From assembly GCA_008360975.2 (NCBI GenBank), contig CM039192.1, positions 7,532,194-7,596,193 on the forward strand: a stretch of DNA of 64,000 nucleotides, read 5' to 3'. Of this stretch, positions 32,801-44,800 are shown piece after piece (the first letter of the stretch is position 1; every line of letters begins with the position of its first letter). Source of the stretch: Lichenostomus cassidix. Lineage: Eukaryota; Chordata; Aves; Passeriformes; Meliphagidae. The notes below the pieces were generated by a model. The model made no database searches and had not been told where the DNA came from. It saw only the letters and a list, made by a program, of their open reading frames with translations. Both the position numbers and the translations under genes were made by a program.

Positions 32801-35800
32801 GTTCTCCCACCAAGTGCTAACACCCACACTGGCCCCTTGGGTGTGAGGCGGGTTGCAGAGCTGGGCTGGGGCAGCTCTGGTGGGGCTGCAGTGGCTTCTC
32901 CATGGCTGGCACCTGCCCATGTGTGAGACTGCATGTTCCTTACACTGCCTTCACTCAGACATCAAGGAGGTGGCGAACGTGTGCAACCAGAGCCTGATGA
33001 AGCTGGTCATCCCAGAGGATGATGAGATGGATGAGGGCAAGCCATCAATGACTATACCAGCAGAGCCCACCTCGGAGGAGTCCCTCTCCAAGCCAGAGGC
33101 AGTGACCACCGGTGAGTCCTAGTTGATGTGGGCCAGTAGAGGTGTGAGGAAGGTCAAGGAAATGTTCTCAAGAGAAGTTTCTGAGTTGGTCTGGTGTCCT
33201 GAAGCAGCTCAGAGCACATGGGACCTCTATGCTTTCTTTGGAGACCTGTTGCACAGATGATCCTCTGCTGAGAGACATGTTTGTTGCAGTCTGCATAAGA
33301 GGGTCATTGCTCTGGCCTGGAGCCCAAGTGGTGCTGCAATGCTGCATGCCCTGGTGAGCATCCCCATCCTCTCACCATGCTTCCCTTCAACTTAGTCATT
33401 TAGTTGACCTGAAAAAGATAATTTCTGGTTTGGCAGCAGCTATCATCACCCAAAGGAGAGCTTAGAGAGCTGTGTTAGTCCTGGGAGAGCATCAATATAT
33501 GCATGGAAGAAGTCTGTGCTGGGGAAGGGTAGAGAACAGAAAGGAAAAGAATTTTGGATCCTTTCCAGATTCATGGTGCTCTCCAGACCATCTGGCAGGT
33601 ATTTTCCCAGTACAAAAATTTCCAGAACATGAAAGGCAAAAGTTTGCAAGTGGGATGGGAGACCTGAAAGAGGGTTCAAGTGAAAAGTAACTAAGTGATC
33701 CCCATGAATCAATGCCTGGGAACAGCAGTGGTGTTAGCCCTCCAGCATCCCTTGGATGCTGTTGTCCTGGCATGACTAAACATTTCTTCTGGCACAGCAC
33801 ATCGTTTTTGTCCAGGTGTTTGAAATACGTAATAATGTTCAAATCACGAGGGCTCATCTGTGTTCTTCTAAAGCTGCACCGTCAGCCCAGTGCTCTCCTA
33901 TAACACGCCCACCAGTGGCTTTTGGAAAATCCTGCCATGAGAGGGAGCAGTAGGATGGGATTAAGACTGAAGGATTTTCTTGTCCAACGGCAGCAGCAGA
34001 ATGCGGGGAAGCAGGGAGCTGCCAGGGCAGGGCACGGGTGGCAGCAGGATGCCGGTGGGTGGCATTAGGGACGTGGGTGGCGGTTGGGGTTGCAGGAGCA
34101 GGCGGCAGGCGCGGGGGCAGCGCTCAGGGCAGCATTGGTGGTTCAGTGGTAGAATTCTCGCCTGCCACGCGGGAGGCCCGGGTTCGATTCCCGGCCAATG
34201 CAACGCTGTTTTTCCTCCTTTTTTATCCTTTGATTTCTATCCATAACATGGACCCAGGCCCCTCAAAAGCTCAGTCTAAATAAGCATCTTAGTCCTCAAT
34301 AAAGGTGCAAAAGCTTTCATTACCTAACTCTGTACAAGTTTTCTTATTAGAAGAGATAAAGCAGAAAAATTTACTCCAGTAGCACAGTAGCAAAAACATT
34401 TTTGTTCCTTATTTGTCCCAAGAATACCTCCCTGTATTAAAATCTATCACTGAAGAGCCTTAAAATATCAACAGAAAGCTTAGTTGCTTTATTTTCAGCC
34501 CTTCTGGCATCAGATTGCACCTTGAAGCAAGCAGGATCAGGTAAAACTCTGATGCCTTTCTGAGAGAAACTCTTAGCTCTGCTCACTGGGTGTGTTGATG
34601 TGGTGATGTTGCTTGTGTGAGTAGAGTCTGTTGGCACAAGGGGGCACAAAGAGTCAAGTTCATCTTGTCATGCTTTGTCACCGTGCTTGTAAGACCCAGT
34701 TTTAGCACAGAGCAGAGGTTGGAAAGCTGTGCGAGTTACTTGGCTTTGACATGGAGTCAGTCTGTGGCCAGGTGGAGATGTTCTGGGTTGGTTTCTACCT
34801 TCACTGTGCATGTGGTGTCTTTAGGCATTGAAATCAGGAGGGTCAAAGGCAGCTCTGCAGTTCTGAGCTACTTTTTTGAGAATGGTTGAAACCATCAGCA
34901 GGATGTGTCTGGGTCTCTGTTACAGAGGAGTGGACCCAGTTTAGGGCAGAGATCTGAAGCTGTGCTCACCTCCATTTTGCTGGGTAAGTGCAGTTCTGTA
35001 CCAGCTTGTCTGGCAGCAGAAAAGGGCTTGACAAGGAGTGTAAAATGCTCAGTGCAGGCAGAAAGGATCCCTTGGGTCCCTGGGCCCTCAGACAGTGACT
35101 GGTGATGTCTTTGCAGAAGCTCATGCAGCTCTTCAGCCTCCCAGTCCTGCTCTCTACCTTCCCCATTACCCCACTAGCTGTGTCTGTTTTTCTGCCCCCA
35201 GGTTCTCTGGATGCATCTGGTGACTCCAGCAACAGCGGTGTCTTCACAGTAACCAGGTAGGGTCTGTATGTTGCTTCAGGGGGGCTTGAGAAGAAGGGAA
35301 GGCTTGTCAGGATACAGACAATGACTGACAGAGGATGGGCTGGGCTGGGCTGGGAGGCAGTTGGGGTCTTTTGGGTCCCAGTATGATGGATGACTGGGGA
35401 TGCTGTAGGAGTTGACTGCTTCTTTCTGATGTATTTGCACCAGTATGTCTTGACTTCATGATGAGCTGAGGTGTTTCTTCCCACGAAGAGACTGACCCTG
35501 TTCCATGCTGCTGTCTTGGCAGCTGCCTTCGGAACAGGGCTATGGGGCTGGAACTGGGACTGCACAGCTGGAACTGGCTCCCTGCCAGCCTTGTGTGGCT
35601 TTGGTCAGCCCTGCACTACTTCTGTGCCCAGCACAATCTCTCCTGATATCTCATCTAAATCATCTCTCCTGCAAATACCTTTCTTCCCATCCAGCTATCT
35701 GAGTTGGGGGACAAATCCATCTGTTCTAATAGCTTTCCCTTCTTCCTGCTTCCTGCAGTTCCTGTACTCAGAGGTAGTGATTTCCAACACTTTTATTGTG

Positions 35801-38800
35801 CTGATGCTTATTTTTATTTGTTGTTGTGATCCCCAAAATAGGATGCCTTGCTTTAGCTGCATCTAGCAGCATGATGCCCATCACAACACATCCCAGAGCA
35901 GTGCAAGCATCAGCTTTTCAGATTGATGGTCTGTACTCTCTGTTCCTTTTTTGCATTTCTGCACAGCCTAGCTACTCCTAGGTTTTAATGATGCCGCTAG
36001 TTTTTTTCTCTTTTGGAAGTACAGGTCATTTCATTTGCACCTAAATGTTGGTTTATGGCAGTTAAATGATTTTCTCTGGATTTTTTGTGGTTGCTGTGTT
36101 CTGACCCTGCTCAGCTCTTGAAGTTTAGCAAGTGCAGAAGTGGATGTGCATAGGGCTAAAATGGGGAAGGGGGTGTGAGAAGAAAAAGATGAGGCATTGA
36201 GCCAGGAGCACAAGTGATAGCCACAGCTGTGTGCTGAAGATCTTGCACCTGAGGAAGAGAGGGAGTGAAAACTGAAGAGGGAGAGAAGCAGGGAGAGCTG
36301 GGATTACTTGTCTCAGTGTCACCGAGAGCCAGAGCAGCTGCCCGAGCTGTAATGTTCTGTCAGCAACTCAAGCACCAGGGAAAACCATCCAGGACAGCAG
36401 ACAAGACTCTCCATGTCTCAATGAGACCTGGTTTTTTAGAGGAACTTTTTCTTGAGTCCTCCTAAGGCCTTTTCAACAGGAAACTCCAGGCTTTACTGTG
36501 GGGTTTACCTGCCCTGTGTGACCTCTCTGCTGGTCCAGCATTGGGACCTGAAACACTTTCGCTGTGGCATCTGTTGTGGGGGACTAACACAGGGTTGGGG
36601 GGGCTGACAGGAGCCCTGGACATGTGCCTGGTGCTCCATCCATCGCTCAGGCTGTCTGGCTTGGCGCTGGAGGGAGGCTGGAGCTGGCACCCGTGGCCAT
36701 TAGCAGCCATAATTCACACAGGGGAGCGGCAGCTGCCAACACGCTGAATGCCCACTGGGTGTCAAGGCAGGACCGCAGGAAGCCCTTGCGTTGCTGGGAA
36801 AAGCTGGAAAGCCTGCAAACAGAGGAAGTTGCAGCTGCCTTTTAAGATGAAGTCACTCTTTGCTTCTGTTTTTGTTCATTCCCCCCCCTGCTTCCCCCAG
36901 CCTCCCCCGGTGAGCAAGTGATGGAGCATGGCCCAGCGCCAAGCATCCAGCTCCCACGCCCCCTTCCCCTGCCCTCCCCAGCCGGCTGCAGAGGGACAGT
37001 GCTGCAGCAGCAGGGAAGGAAAGACCTTGGTCAGTGGGGGCAGAGGAGATCGTGGCCTGGCGTCTGCAGAGGGCCACGTTCTGGGAAGATGCCATCCAAG
37101 ATGACAAGGCCTGAATGCTCGATACATGGATACTGGGCACATTCCTGTGGCCACAAGCTGACACATTTTGTATGTGCCACCCCCCACCACTCCTAAAACG
37201 TGCTCCAAAATGCTTCCCAAGTATTTGCAAGCTTCACTTGAAGGGAGTTTCCTGGTGGCATCTACTAGGAAATGGAGACTGTGTCTGTGCCAAGACAGAA
37301 ACTGGCTGCTGGGAGAGCTTGGTTGAGCAGGGCTGTAGGGGTTGTGGGGTTCCCCATCCAGATGGGAGGCCCTGCTTCCATTTTCTGCAAAAACTGGCAT
37401 TTGAAATGGACCAGAACTGCATTTCAAAGGCACTGGATCCTTCCCGTGGCCTGGCTGGCCATGCTGCTGCTGCCTGCACTGGTGTGAGCCCTGATCAGGA
37501 AGGGGAGGTGGAAGCGTGGCTGCTGGAGCAGAGCCTGGGCTTCCTTCCGTCTGTCTGAGCTGCCACAGGAGAAGATCCAGATGTCTGTCCTGCGTCAATG
37601 GACCAAAACAGCTGGAAAGTGCTTTTTAGGCTCTTGTAACTGCATTGGTGTTTCAAAACAAGACCTGGACAGTTTGAGACAACTTCTTAATGGTGCTACT
37701 GGGCAGAGGGTTGGGCACAGCTGGAAGCAGTCAGTGTTAGGCTGTCTGGTTGATGGGACCACAGCCTCTCACCAAACTAGATAATGGACATGAAATCTCC
37801 AAGGGCTTTTGTGGTACTTCCTGATGCAAGGAGGGCTTCGTGGTTTGTGGTGGTCAGCAATTCATGGACATATAAAGCTGAGTGTTGCTCTGCAGAAAGG
37901 GCAAGTGGCTGCCACGTGGCTGAACTGCACAAGCCTGCATTTAAACCAGGCTTTTAAATGTGTAGTAGCTAGGGCTTACTACAAAGTTAGAATAGCTACT
38001 GCTTGTCTCATGCTGGAAGTTGCTGTACTCCCATGCCCACAGCCTGATGCACCTTGGGGGTGTGGCTGGGGAGCTCATGGAGGTGGGAACACTTTGGTGG
38101 AGGGTAGGGATGGTGTTGGGTGCTCTGCAGCACCCAGGAGATGGTTGGCTGAAGGCAGTATGATGATTTGCTTTGAGCTAAGGCACCAAGCCTGCCTTGG
38201 AATCCTATTCTCCTGCAGTTTGTCTTGCATAGCATTTAGGCCCGGAGTGGCTCTTCCTGGCCCTTCTCTCCAGCCTGGAGCGAGGAGATGGCTTCCCTTT
38301 GCTGCTCCCACTTCATGCTTGGGTGGGTGAGTTGGAGGGGAACCTCAGGCACACTGCCCCATCCCTTGTCACAGTGATCTACAGCTCATTGGACTGGATG
38401 CCTCTGCCTAGACCTTGGCCTTGTCACTTCCCTGGAAGATCTTGGAAACTGCAGTAAGCAGAAGTAAGCCAAGAGCACTGAAATGAGAGCGATGGAGGAC
38501 AAGAAAGTGACAGCTTGTGAGACCAATAGCAGAGAGGAGCAATTTACCTCCTGGCCACTGGCTCAAGCCCGTTGAGCAGCACAGCTGCCAGCCTGTATGG
38601 GAGCTGCCCTTGTGACTTGGACCACAATGAAAGAACCTGAATATTTCCACCCTTGGCAAGGCCATTTTGCTGGGCTTGCCTAAAGGCTAGAGCCTGGCCT
38701 GGACCTTAACCTTGTCTGAAAATGGGGTCAGGAAAGCAGCTGGGCTAGGCAGGAGTCCAGGAGAGAAATGACAGCTCAGGCATTGGCAGAGAAAAGGCGA

Positions 38801-41800
38801 CTGCTGAGGAGAGAGATGGCAGAAGCCCTTGAAGAAAGGGGGGAAGTGAGAAAATGGGTTGATAAAGGACATGGGGTGAAAAACATTGCTGTGGATTGAA
38901 TGTAGTGGGAAAGTAAGCTCTGTTCCCATGCTGGAGGGTGCTTTCTGAGAGGGGGGGATGTGCTGGGGGATGGGTCTTCTACCCCACCACTGAGCTTGAG
39001 CAAAGACTCCCAGTATCCAGAGGTGAGAGCCTGGCACAGCCCCCATCATTGCTCAATTTGCCCTAAAAACATGTTCTCGCTGTCACAGGCAAACGGTGGG
39101 GGTGGTGCCAGGGCCATGCTCATCCTCCAGAGGAGAATCTGGGGTAGTGGGTTAGATGGAAGTGATTGCATCTGACATCTGCCCTGCCGCAGATGCCGGC
39201 GCTGGGAGCTGGCGTGGCAGGCCCAGAGGATCACAATAACGCAATGCCATTACTGCTGCTCCTGCTCCCTCCTGCCTGGGGATTAAGGAGAGCCAGGCCA
39301 AGCTGTGAGCCTGGCTGAAGAGCTGCGGCAGTGCTCAGCTGCTGCTGTAACTGCTGGAAAGGTGATAGCCCGTGGTAGTCTGGTGCCACTCTATCCCAGA
39401 GGCAGAGGAGTGTGGTTGGTGAGAGGTTTTAGCCCCATTTCCCATGTTCATCAGACCACTCACCTTTCATGGTGGTGCCCTGGTTTTGTGCTGAGTAAAG
39501 GAGCTGCTTTTCCACCAGTAACCCCCCTAAAAGGTTTATCTCAGCAGCTGCAGGCAGAGGGTAGCCGGGGGGAGCTTTTCCCAGCTGCAATCCCTTCTAG
39601 TGGGAGCTGAGCTCAGCAGACCCAAGGGCAGTGGTACGTGGCGTGGGTGGGAGCTTCCCTGCTCCAAGTCAGTCCAGTGCTCCCAGCCACCTTCTGGGCT
39701 CCGCTCAGGTGGATTTTGGCTTGAGCCACCCAGGCTCTACCCAGGTACTGTATCACAAGCACTGATGGAGAAGGGATTTTCTCAAGGGATTTTGGCACAA
39801 ACCAGATTGGAAATTGTTTGTAGAAGTAAGTTTCTACTGTGCTGATAGAAGTTCAGCATCAGTGGACTGACAGTGCTGTGGCAACCCATGGCACCTGCAT
39901 CCTGCCCACTTGCCTCATAGCAGCATGGAGCTGCTGGGATGTGACAGCGTCAAAACCACCTCCAAACTGCCCAGCTTCAGGCACCAATTCTCTGTGCTGT
40001 CCTTTTGGCCTTTTCCCTCTGAAAACATTCATTACCCTGAGGTTTCTTTTTTCCCCATCCTGTGCAGGCAATGCAAATATTTGGTGTGGAGGTGTTACTT
40101 GGTCAAGGTTTCATTCTCCTCTTCCATCTGAAGCCTTGTGCTGGGAGCATGGCAGGCTGTGCAGCTGCCATGGGAGATGGATTTGTAGGAAAAGCAAATA
40201 CGGTGTCCATTCAGCCTGGTTTAAATGGACTGGGATGCTGCTCCCTTGGACATCTCCCCCAAACTCCTCATGCTCTGGGTCCCTCCTTCCCCTCAGTTCC
40301 ATGTGTCTGAGCATTTGGCCCTCGGCTGTTGTTTTCAACATCAGAGTGAAATGCAATTTGCAGCCCCAAGCATCTGTTATATGAGGCAGATCAAGCAATC
40401 AGATCCCTGCAGGGCTCTGAGGGGCTGCAGCTTCCTCGTCTCACCCTTACAACGTGTGTCCTGGGGAAGATCAAATCCTATTAAGCCACAGCTCTACTTG
40501 CAAATTATACCGTGAGAAATCTGCCCCTTAGGATTTCTTATCAAACGAGATGCACGGCAGCTCTGTGCATGCTGGAAAAATCGGCAAGAGCCTAGTCCAG
40601 CCTTGAATAATTCAGTAGCTTGGGTAGAAGAGGCGTGATACGGCTCTTGAGTGCAGGCTCCTCTTGGTGGTTGTCTCCAACCATCTTGGTTCTAACCATC
40701 ATCTGTCCTTAAATGAGTCTCCTGTGACAGATACTTCCCATGTCCTTGCTGTCAAGGAGGTGGGAAACCATCAGGTAGATTCCAGGATCACAATCAGGGC
40801 ACAAAAATGCTATATCATGATGACTTCTGCATTGGGGTCACCTGTCTCAATGCAGGTCCCTCCTATGTGGGAGAAAAACTGGGGAGCAAGAGCTGAGAGT
40901 CTGCAGCAGCTGTCAATTTCTAACAGACACGATGTCCTGGTGAACTAAGGGAGTTATTTCATTTCATCTCTTGTTTATGATGAAGAGTTATCCTGATCTT
41001 TTGGGATGGCTTTTGGAAAGCAAAAAGAAGTTCTCAAGGCAGTGATGTAGCAGAGTGCTGCATCCCACACCCACTGCCAGACAGGGCACCATCTGCAGTT
41101 CTCAGCACAAATCCACTGGTATCAGCAGTACCTGGATGCCTTCATCAGACTGGAGTTTGAGTGCACATGGGTTAATGTTCTCTGAAGCTGTTTGAGCTGG
41201 TCAGCCTTGAGATGGATTCTGAGTGTATTTTATAGATCTCTAATCTTTCAACCCCAAATCTGTCAACTGCAGTATGGACCAGTTTCTCACACAGCCATGA
41301 CACTGTTTTCTTTTAGAGTGGTATCTTCTGATGCATAGATACCAGCTGTTTTGGGAAAAGTGGTAACCCTTAAAGCCTGGAGGATTTCTGTTGCTTCCAA
41401 AGCATTATACAAAAGGGAAGTGACTGTTTACATCGGTAGATAGTGATAGGACAAGGAGGAACAGTTTCAAACTAGAAGAGGAGAGATTTAGATTAAACAT
41501 TAGGAAGAAACTCTTTACTCACAGGGTGGTGAGGCACTTGTGCAGGTTTCGCAGAGCAGCTGTGGATGACCCGTTTCTGGAAATGTTCAAGGCCTGGCTG
41601 GACTGGGCTCTGAGCAGCCTGGTCTATTGAGTGGCATCTAGTAAGGGTTTGAGCTGAGGTGTTTGATGCAGCCTCTGGAATGTTGTAGACTTCCTTATCA
41701 TGGGAGTAATGAGTTGGGATGTCACAGCACTGAACCAGCTTCTCTCCGTTCTGTGCAGCTGCGAGAGGATCCAGGTAACCCTGAACCTGGATGGAATAGT

Positions 41801-44800
41801 TCAGGTGCTGGACTACCACCTTAGTGATACATCCATTGGGATGATGACCAGAATTGCAGTCCTGAAATGGCTTTACCACTTGTACATCAAGACTCCTCGG
41901 AAGGTAAGTTGGGGACTCAGCATTCAGCTGAGCTTGTCAACTCCCAGCCTGTTCCTTTGCCTTGATAGCATTGCAAATTGTAATTGTCTTGATAGCTCTG
42001 TAAATGTGTATCCACCTGCCTTTTCTGAGAAGCCTTTGGCTGCCAGATACCCCACAGCTTGAGGAAGAAGAGCTCTCCAGCTTAAATGGACAATGCTGGT
42101 GAAGCTCTTGGCAGCCTCCCTCAGGGCAGGTGGTCCTGTGGCAGGGCATGACCAAGACTGTAGGACTGATGCCACCCATCCTTCTGCTTCCAGATGTTCC
42201 GACACACCGACAGCCTCTTCCCCATCTTGCTGCGGACCCTCTCAGACGAGTCAGATGAGGTAAGTGCTGCAGCTGCTGCAGAAATCCTGGAAGCTTATTG
42301 TTGCCACATCTAGCTGGGGTTTTTGGTGGAACTGAGGTATTTTGTGAGGCTTGGCCAGTGTTGGCACTGGGAGGGTTTTGTTTTACCCAGCTGGCCAAAC
42401 TGAAGAAGACTCAATGCAGAGCCCGCAGGTACATGCCCAGCTGAAAATCCTGCTGTCTTGGGGGCTCTCTGATGTATAAACCTTACTCCTTATCTCTGAG
42501 AGTCAACCCTTGAAAGCCAGCTCCTAAGAATCCTTTTGGCCTGCCTGTGAAGGCAGATGGGGCTTCACCCATGGGGCTGGGTCATGGTCAGATCCTTGTT
42601 GAGTGGGAATTCAGGTGCCTTGCAACAACCTCCGTAAAGATGCAAGGGGGATTGTTTCCAAGCTGGCACTGCCAAATGCATATCATGAGGCATTTAAGCA
42701 GCACCCACTGCTTGGAGGGCAGCAGCAGCATTGCCTGGTGGGGATGCAGTAGATGCCCGGTGGCATCAGGTTGGCTGGGAACCACTGAGCTTGGAAGTGA
42801 GTGAAGATAATCAGGCAGCAAACTGAGCCAGCTTGCTGTGCTGTTGCTCATCTCCCATCTCCCAAGGTGGTGCACCATTTTCTCCTTTCCTTGTCTTGCT
42901 TCTTCACTCCTCTGGTTACAGTCATCTCAATTTTGGTGTCATTGTTGTCTTATCCCACTCTAAGTTGCTCCCTGGAGCATTTTAGTGCTTGGGTGGGAGG
43001 CCAGCACCATGGCCCACAACTGGCCCAGGCACTGGTAGAGCTTCCACCATCAGCTGGATCCTCTTGCCCGGAACTACAAATGATCCTGGCTGGTTTCTCA
43101 GCCCAGACCTTCCTCAAGGAATAAAAATCACACGCTATGCTGTGCCTTGCATGCTCAGAGCACCAAACCCCAATCCTGCAATAAATCCCATGTGCGAGGG
43201 GGTCGTTAAGAGAGGAGGGAAGGGAATGAGCAAGCGAGGGAATGACTTGCAAAGGCAAGCAACTGCCTGGCCATTTTCCATCCCCTGCTGCTTACGATGC
43301 AAACCTTTCCAAAAGAGTCCCCAAGCACACATCTGCCTTTGCAACGCTCTAGAAAGCCTGCATCTTGCAGATAGTCTCTCCAGCTTGGCAGGAGATCGCA
43401 GTGAGTCATGTTGCAATTACACTGCTTATTAATATTTGAAAAAAACAGTGAAGAAAGGACCCTGGTGATGCATTTCCTCCATGTGACATAACTGGGAATG
43501 GCTCAAAAGTAATTTTAAGCTGATTTATTTAATCCTGGCTTCTATTTATTTAAATGTTTGGAGGTGGCTTTTTTTTTTTTAAGGAAATCCATAGACCAGT
43601 CAATCCATTAAACACCACCACTCAGCTGGCTGTCAACCAGATTTGCTGCTCTCTGCAGAGGAAATAGAAATGACTGAATTAGTAGGGGGGTTTTGAGCTG
43701 GACATTTTTAGGAATGATGAGGACACTCTGAGCTAGCAAACCTATGATGTCCATGCCTGTTAGAAAAGGGGATATGGAGTGCTTGCTTAGCCAGCCTGGT
43801 ATTCGTGTGCACAGTCATGTTGTCCTGGAGCAGACCATGACCCCCAGAAGCTCCTGGATAATGTCCTGGGGATCCCCTGGTCAGCATGGGGGCCTATGTG
43901 AGGTAAACATCAGCTCTGAAGAGGAAGCATCTCCCTCTCCTTTCCGGAGAGGGCTGTGCACGTTGTGTGCTGTAGCACAAGATGTACACACACCTTCATA
44001 GGGTTTTTTTGCTGTCTTCATCCTGTGATGCTGCCCTCCCCAAGGGAACCTGCTGGGCGGCAGTGTCAGTATCATCTTTATTCCCAACAAGGTTGAACAT
44101 GCTTTTGTAGTGCCTAGCATTCCTCTGACCCCTGTAAACAGTGTGGAAGCTACCTGTCACTCTGATGTGCCCTGGAGCAGTTGCTTGTTACCAGCTCATC
44201 ACCAAAGGACAGTCTGGCTTTGGAGGGTCAGTGTTAGTCTGTACATCAGACTGAAAGACTGTGCTCAGGCACCTTATTTTTAAGGTCTTGTCTTATTGAG
44301 CTGCTCTCAGTCTCTCTCCACATTTGCCCCTAAATAATCAGGCCCAAAGCAAAGAAAGACTCAAACTGGATGGAGCCAGATCCATGCCCCTTCAGTTCTC
44401 ACGCCTGTTTTTATCATTCAAGTAGCACAGGGTGTTGCACCACCTCCACTGTGCTGAGCAGGGGCCAGTATCTCATGATGCATCTGCAGTGTCCTGAGTC
44501 ATCTCTGCCAGCTCTCCTATTCTCCTTCCTACCCAATTCTCCTGTGCCAGTAAAGAAATGGTCAAGAGACCTAGTTAAGATTCACAAAGGGAGCACAGAG
44601 AAGTTGGAGTGAAGCTGAAGCAGGCAGTTCCCTTTGATATGTAGACAAGTCGGGATCCAGGATTCCTGGCTGTCAGATGCTGTGCTGCTGCACTGCGTCA
44701 CCTCGTGCTGCTTCCTGTGCTTCCCTGACAGGGAGATGTTCCATCTTGCGTTTGAGACCTGCTTTTGAAGGCAATCTATAAAAGCCCTGCTTAAAATTTG

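Larger units (their letters stand above)
33112..35201 (+). other. VAC14 intron 9
   Basis: It hosts the sense-strand tRNA-Gly gene (34,132-34,202) and its 3' flank. The segment upstream of the tRNA (about 34,000-34,130) is GC-rich. Nothing else was recognised. Confidence 0.7.

Noticed and set aside
35337..35353. gggct tandem repeat
   Set aside because: Too short (about three units) to be notable.
34966..35565. 199-codon minus-strand open frame overlapping VAC14 exon 10
   Set aside because: Antisense shadow across an authenticated exon, with no homologue recognised.
36876..37598. 240-codon minus-strand open frame in VAC14 intron 10
   Set aside because: No family resemblance, no splice or promoter context, and a composition like GC-rich intron.
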